Shown here: positions 59,883-64,000 of the stretch, piece after piece
Layout of the letters: every line of letters begins with the position of its first letter
How positions within the stretch are numbered: position 1 is the first letter of the stretch
Assembly: GCF_003355475.1 (NCBI RefSeq)
Contig: NZ_CP031356.1
Coordinates: 3,472,001 to 3,536,000, forward strand
Direction of reading: 5' to 3'
Length of the DNA: 64,000 nucleotides
Source: Brachybacterium saurashtrense
GTDB lineage: Bacteria; Actinomycetota; Actinomycetes; Actinomycetales; Dermabacteraceae
Made by a program: the position numbers and the translations under genes
The notes under the pieces: model-generated
What the model saw: the letters and a program-made list of their open reading frames with translations, nothing else
Database searches by the model: none
Told to the model about the DNA's origin: nothing

Positions 59883-60557
59883 TCAGTCCACGGGGATCGT
59901 CACGGGTATCCCGCCGGTGCCGGCCTCGTCCGTGTACGTGATCGACTCCAGCTCCATGCCCGTCGGGACGTCCGCATACAGCACGGCGGTGGCCTCCACC
60001 CCGGCCGGGATCTGCGGCCCGGAGGTGGAGAACGAGCCGTAGATCAGCGGATGCTCGACCCCGGCGGTGTCCACGAAGGTGAAGGCGGAGGGGCTCCAGC
60101 CGATCTCGGTGTCGCCGGTGTTCGTGATGGTCACGGCCACGCCGATGAACTTGCCGTTCTCCGTCTCGAGGGTCTGGTCGTCGGTCTCCAGTGTGGTGCC
60201 CTCCTCGGGAGCGGAGACGGAGATCGAGAACTCGGTGCCGCTCTGCGAGGTGGGGTCCTCCTCGGGATCCTCCGTGGGCGTCTCCACCGGCTCCTCCGAC
60301 TCGGTCTCCTGGCCGTCCTCGGTGGGGTCGACGGGGGCGTCGGTCGTGGTGGGGCCGCCCGTCGGGCGCTCCTCGCCGCCGTCGCGGGAGAGGAGCCACG
60401 CCCCGCCGCCCACCGCGAAGATCAGCACCGCGACCAGCAGCAGACAGCCGCAGGCCAGGCCGATGTACAGGCCGGTGCGCCGCTTCGCAGGTGGGGCCGG
60501 CGGGGCCGGCGGGGTGGGCGGCTGCGGGGTGCTCGGCATGCCGTAGGGGGTGCTCAT
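59883..60557 (-). CDS. Membrane-anchored DUF4352-like extracellular protein
   Basis: 224 residues. A Pro-rich cytoplasmic start (TPQPPTPPAPPAPP), one hydrophobic anchor (about 30-57) and a Thr/Glu/Asp/Pro-rich linker (to about 110) lead to a beta-sandwich of about 110 residues. The domain pattern FIGVAVTITNTGDTEIGWSPSAFTF and DTAGVEHPLIYG is that of DUF4352/telomeric-repeat-like immunoglobulin-fold proteins found outside actinobacterial cells. A GAGGAGAT site precedes the ATG. Role unknown. Confidence 0.75.
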   Translation of the reverse strand: MSTPYGMPSTPQPPTPPAPPAPPAKRRTGLYIGLACGCLLLVAVLIFAVGGGAWLLSRDGGEERPTGGPTTTDAPVDPTEDGQETESEEPVETPTEDPEEDPTSQSGTEFSISVSAPEEGTTLETDDQTLETENGKFIGVAVTITNTGDTEIGWSPSAFTFVDTAGVEHPLIYGSFSTSGPQIPAGVEATAVLYADVPTGMELESITYTDEAGTGGIPVTIPVD

Positions 60558-60872
60558 GATCTCCTCCGCCTCCTCCCCCCGTCGCGCCGATCGCCTGCTG
60601 CGGCGGCACCTGCCGGGGTGCATCCTGGCCCTCCACGCTATCGACGGCGCGAGGCCGGGGCGATGGGGAGGACTGCCCATCGCGGGGGCCGTCGGCCCCT
60701 CGCCGCGAGCCCGTCCCTCCACCCCTCGTCGCCCCCTCCGCATGCTGCGCGCCGGCCCTCCGCGCACCCGTCGTCGAGCCCGCCGGCGCGCTCCTCGTCG
60801 AGCCCTGAGCACCGGTGACCCCGCCCGTGCGCCACCGTCCTGTGGTTAGAGTTGAGCCCCCGGAGACCACAG
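60558..60872. other. 315-bp intergenic region upstream of the BCCT gene
   Basis: Very GC-rich, with no credible gene. Near its right end TAGAGT (60847-60852) is a plausible -10 for the carrier gene. No riboswitch or strong hairpin recognised. Confidence 0.4.
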
Positions 60873-62702
60873 ATGACACGAGCGGCGGGGCACCCCCGCC
60901 CCAGCAGCCGCACCTACGAGGACCCCCATGAGGACACCTACGAGGAGTCGAGAACATTGCTGAACAGACTGCACGACGCACTGCGATTGCGGACCTCCCC
61001 GGTGATCTTCTTCGGCTCGGCGGCGATCATCCTCGCCTTCGTGGTCGGGACGATCGCCTTCACCGAACCGCTGAACAACGGCACCGCCGCCGCCTCGGAC
61101 TGGCTGCTGACCAACCTGGGCTGGTTCTACATCCTGGGCGTGACCGTGTTCCTGGGGTTCCTGATCTTCATCGCGATGGGCCGCTTCGGTCGCGTGAAGC
61201 TGGGGCCGGACGACGAATCCCCGGAGCACTCGGGGCGAGCCTGGTTCGCGATGCTCTTCGCGGCCGGCATCGGCACGATCCTCATGTTCTGGGGCGTGGC
61301 CGAGCCGATCAGCCACTTCGGCAATCCGCCGCGTGCCGCGGACCTGGGCATCGAGGGCGGGACCCTCGACGCCGCCCGCGACGCCATGAACTTCACCTAC
61401 TACCACTTCACGCTGCACACCTGGACGATCTTCACGCTCCCGGCCCTGTGCTTCGCGTACTTCATCCACAAGCGCAACCTGCCGCCGCGCGTCAGCTCGA
61501 TCTTCCAGCCGCTGCTGGGTGAGGGCATCCACGGCCCGATCGGCAAGGTCATCGACATCATCGCGATCGTGGGCACCGTGTTCGGCATCGCCGTCTCGGT
61601 GGGCCTGGGCACCCTGCAGATCAACGGCGGCCTGAACCAGCTGTTCGGGATCCCGGAGAGCGCCGGCTGGAACCTCATCATCATCGGCGTGGTGTGCGGG
61701 CTCGCGCTGATCTCGGTCTCGATGGGCCTGGACAAGGGCATCAAGGTGCTCTCGAATCTCAACATCGCCGTGGCCGTGATGCTGCTGGTGTTCATCCTGT
61801 TCACCGGCGGCGCCACCCTCATGGTGCTCAAGGGCACGATCGAGTCCTTCGGCTCCTACCTGGTGAACCTGCCCGAGCTCGCGCTGTGGAACGACACCTT
61901 CGCGAACACCGGCTGGCAGAACACCTGGACGGTCTTCTACTGGGCGTGGACGATCACCTGGTCGCCGTTCGTGGGCATCTTCATCGCCCGCATCTCCCGC
62001 GGCCGCACCATCCGCGAGTTCGTCGCCGGCGTGCTGGCGATCCCCTCCCTGTTCTCCGTGATCTGGTTCGGGATCTACGGCTACTCCAGCTTCCACATCG
62101 AGCTGGAGGGCGAGGGCGGCCTCGTGGACCGGGTGGTGGAGCAGGGGGACATCCCCGGGGCGATGTTCGCCTTCCTCGAGCACTACCCGTTCTCGTTCTT
62201 CCTCTCGGTGGTCGCGATCGTGCTGGTGGTGATCTTCTTCGTCACCTCGGTGGACTCCGCCGCCCTGGTCACCGACTCGATGGCCAACGGCCACGAGGAC
62301 TACAACCCGCTGGGTCAGCGCATCTTCTGGGGCGTGGCGATCGCCCTGGTCACCGCCGCCCTGCTGGTGTTCTCGGGCACGGACGGCCTGGCCGCGCTGC
62401 AGTCCACGATCATCCTGGTGGGCCTGCCGTTCTTCGTGATGGGCTGGTTCCAGATGTACGCGCTGCTGCGCGCGCTGAAGGAGGACGCCGGCGAGCTGCC
62501 GAAGATCCGCACCCGCGAGTGGGCGCAGGTGCTCCCGCCGGAGGAGTACGAGCGGCGCGAGTGCGAGGACGACTTCGACCGCGAGGCCTACGTGGTGGAG
62601 CCCACCTTCACCTCGGAGGTGCCGGTGCTCTCCGATCCGTACGAGGAGTACGGGGACCTCGAGGAGCCCCCGGCGGAGGACTCGTCCGGTCGAGGGCACT
62701 GA
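60873..62702 (+). CDS. BCCT-family glycine betaine/choline/carnitine transporter
   Basis: 609 residues with 12 hydrophobic segments. The BCCT signature is clear: WTVFYWAWTITWSPFVGIFIARISRGRTIREF (about 345-376) and AAGIGTILMFWGVAEPISHFG near 135. A charged N-terminus of about 40 residues and an acidic C-terminal tail of about 75 residues, as in osmosensing BetP-like carriers, lie in the cytosol. It imports compatible solutes with sodium or protons. Start uncertain: ATG 60873 chosen; TTG at 60958 is possible. Confidence 0.92.
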   Translation: MTRAAGHPRPSSRTYEDPHEDTYEESRTLLNRLHDALRLRTSPVIFFGSAAIILAFVVGTIAFTEPLNNGTAAASDWLLTNLGWFYILGVTVFLGFLIFIAMGRFGRVKLGPDDESPEHSGRAWFAMLFAAGIGTILMFWGVAEPISHFGNPPRAADLGIEGGTLDAARDAMNFTYYHFTLHTWTIFTLPALCFAYFIHKRNLPPRVSSIFQPLLGEGIHGPIGKVIDIIAIVGTVFGIAVSVGLGTLQINGGLNQLFGIPESAGWNLIIIGVVCGLALISVSMGLDKGIKVLSNLNIAVAVMLLVFILFTGGATLMVLKGTIESFGSYLVNLPELALWNDTFANTGWQNTWTVFYWAWTITWSPFVGIFIARISRGRTIREFVAGVLAIPSLFSVIWFGIYGYSSFHIELEGEGGLVDRVVEQGDIPGAMFAFLEHYPFSFFLSVVAIVLVVIFFVTSVDSAALVTDSMANGHEDYNPLGQRIFWGVAIALVTAALLVFSGTDGLAALQSTIILVGLPFFVMGWFQMYALLRALKEDAGELPKIRTREWAQVLPPEEYERRECEDDFDREAYVVEPTFTSEVPVLSDPYEEYGDLEEPPAEDSSGRGH

Positions 62703-62715
62703 CCCTCTCTCACGT

Positions 62716-62760
62716 GAGGACGGGCCGGCCACCGCTCTGTGCGGCGGGCGGCCCGTCCTC
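62716..62760. terminator. BCCT gene terminator
   Basis: GAGGACGGGCC (62716-62726) and GGCCCGTCCTC (62750-62760) are exact complements, with further pairing inside the loop. Confidence 0.7.
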
Positions 62761-62885
62761 GCTGTGGGATCCGGGGTCCGGCCTCTCCCGGCCCCGGCGT
62801 CTCCCGGCCTCGGGGGCTCGCGGTGCGCGGCGCTCCGGGGCCTCGGCGGCCCGGGCGGGGAGCGGCCGACGGGGAGCGGTCGGGC

Positions 62886-63878
62886 TCAGGCGGCGTCGGC
62901 GCGGTGCCGGTCCGCGCTGCGGCGGAAATACACCGCGAGCATCGCGCCGGAGAGGTTGTGCCAGATCGAGAAGATCGCGGCGGGGAGGGCGGCGGTGGGG
63001 GAGAAGGCGCTCGCGGCGAGCGTCGCCGCTAGGCCCGAGTTCTGCATGCCCACCTCGACGGAGGTGGTGCGGGCGGCGCGCTCGCCCTGGCGCAGCAGCC
63101 GCGCCACCCAGTAGCCCAGCAGGTAGCCCAGGCCGTTGTGCAGCACCACGGCCAGCAGCACGATCCCGCCCGCGGTGAGGATCGCCTCGACGGAGCCGCT
63201 TACCACGGCCGTGACCACGAGGGAGATCCCCGCGACGCTCACCCATGGCAGCGCCGGCAGGATCTTCGCCACCAGAGAGCCCAGCAGCAGGCGCACCACG
63301 AGGCCGCCCAGCACGGGCACCAGCACCATCTGCACGATCGACAGCGCCATCGCGCCGGCGTCCACCGGCAGGTAGGAGCCGGCCAGCCACAGCGTGAGCA
63401 GCGGCGTGAGCAGGGGAGCGAGCAGGGTCGAGATCGAGGTCATCGTCACCGACAGCGCGGTGTCGCCCTTGGCGAGATAGGTGATCACGTTGGAGCTGGT
63501 GCCGCCGGGGGCGCTGCCCACCAGGATCACGCCCACCGCGAGCTCGGGGGAGAGCCCCAGCAGTGCCGCGATGGCCAGCGCGATCAGCGGCATCACCACG
63601 TACTGGGCCACCACGCCCAGCAGCACCGGCAGCGGGCGCTTGGCCACCAGGGCGAAGTCCGGGACGGTGAGGGTCAGGCCCATCCCGAACATGATGATGC
63701 CCAGGAAGATCGCGATGTGCGGGGCGAGCGCGGTGCCCACGGCGGGGGCGAAGAAACCCAGCGCCGCGGCGGCGAGGATGAGGAGGGGGAACACGGTCAC
63801 GGCGAGGCGGGCCGAGCGGTCCTCGGAGGACCGGGCCGTCTCCGTCGTCGTGGGGTGTGGAGGGGTGGGGGTGCTCAT
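62886..63878 (-). CDS. Bile acid:sodium symporter (BASS)-family transporter
   Basis: 330 residues with about nine or ten hydrophobic segments. Family motifs include GIIMFGMGLTL, GSAPGGTSSNVITYLAKGD (the sodium-site region) and SVEVGMQNSGLAATLA. BASS proteins import organic anions with sodium; in bacteria the substrates include pantothenate, keto acids and sulfur-containing solutes. The ATG at 63878 lies six bases after TACAGT. Confidence 0.92.
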   Translation of the reverse strand: MSTPTPPHPTTTETARSSEDRSARLAVTVFPLLILAAAALGFFAPAVGTALAPHIAIFLGIIMFGMGLTLTVPDFALVAKRPLPVLLGVVAQYVVMPLIALAIAALLGLSPELAVGVILVGSAPGGTSSNVITYLAKGDTALSVTMTSISTLLAPLLTPLLTLWLAGSYLPVDAGAMALSIVQMVLVPVLGGLVVRLLLGSLVAKILPALPWVSVAGISLVVTAVVSGSVEAILTAGGIVLLAVVLHNGLGYLLGYWVARLLRQGERAARTTSVEVGMQNSGLAATLAASAFSPTAALPAAIFSIWHNLSGAMLAVYFRRSADRHRADAA

Positions 63879-63884
63879 GCCCGC

Positions 63885-63890
63885 ACTGTA
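63885..63890 (-). promoter_or_regulatory. Leaderless -10 box (TACAGT)
   Basis: TACAGT on the minus strand, six bases, then the ATG at 63878. Confidence 0.5.
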
Positions 63891-63960
63891 CCGCTCCGTG
63901 AGATAGCGGTCCGGGATGTGGACAGCCCGTGGACGTCACGGGCGGTGGCGCACGCCGGGC

Positions 63961-64000
63961 TCAGGGGCGCTGACGGGCGGGCACCGGCCAGGCGTGGACC
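63961..64000 (-). CDS. Possible C-terminus of a minus-strand gene cut by the window
   Basis: A minus-strand frame enters from the right edge and stops with TGA at 63961-63963; only 12 residues (VHAWPVPARQRP) are visible. Too short for assignment; the gene may equally not exist. Confidence 0.25.
   Translation of the reverse strand, partial: VHAWPVPARQRP

Overview
This is a 64 kb stretch of a very GC-rich bacterial chromosome with third-codon-position GC bias, densely packed genes and many ATGA start/stop overlaps. The gene content (RlmC, SseA-SufE, a mycothiol-type DinB fold, an actinobacterial BCCT carrier, SNF2 plus SWIM pair) and about a dozen genes that appear to be transcribed without a leader point to an actinobacterium. 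A Micrococcales member such as Brachybacterium is my best guess; this is inference, not a database match. There is no prophage, insertion sequence, CRISPR array or rRNA. It looks like ordinary chromosome with small accessory insertions.

Layout. 1-6.7 kb: a ferritin-like protein cut by the window edge, its partner, an unknown helical protein, a PLP decarboxylase, a small GNAT acetyltransferase, a DinB-fold protein and DoxX. 6.9-16.2 kb: replicative helicase DnaB, a purine-type permease fused to a UraD-like domain, an MFS carrier, an alpha/beta hydrolase lacking its nucleophile, a degenerate phosphodiesterase-like protein and a membrane Ser/Thr kinase behind a perfect palindrome. 16.3-24.6 kb: a serine hydrolase, the SNF2 helicase-SWIM pair, a ParA/MinD-like ATPase with an unusual Walker A, and a PP2C phosphatase. 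24.6-27.1 kb: an unusual intergenic zone with a consensus promoter feeding a folded, relatively AT-rich segment (candidate RNA), an orphan winged-helix regulator, a methionine-rich small ORF, a large hairpin, four 56-bp tandem repeats and upp.

27.2-39.9 kb: an AraC-DinB regulator with a RibD/DHFR-like gene, tadA, an NMT1/SsuA-type ABC importer, a DesK/DesR-type two-component system with a small membrane exporter gene, an ABC-2 exporter operon that shares a 34-bp upstream box with the two-component operon, and the metNIQ methionine importer. 40-45.5 kb: oligopeptidase B with an intact catalytic triad, translationally coupled to an upstream paralogue that has lost all three triad residues, and a divergent XRE regulator. 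45.5-64 kb: tRNA-Ser(CGA), HPr, TetR, an M20 peptidase, Dps, SseA-SufE, a VOC protein, asparaginase with an SRPBCC protein, RlmC, HrpB, two secreted or anchored proteins, a protein with a HicA-like C-terminus, a BCCT osmolyte carrier and a BASS-family symporter.

Three themes cut across the window. Many start codons sit 6-7 bases after a TANNNT-type -10 box, implying leaderless mRNAs. At least three proteins keep a recognisable enzyme fold but have lost key catalytic residues. Several convergent or intergenic gaps hold strong GC hairpins. No single gene cassette here is clearly a new defence or secretion system; the most promising novelties are the 24.6-26.5 kb intergenic zone, the active/dead oligopeptidase pair and the shared two-component box.
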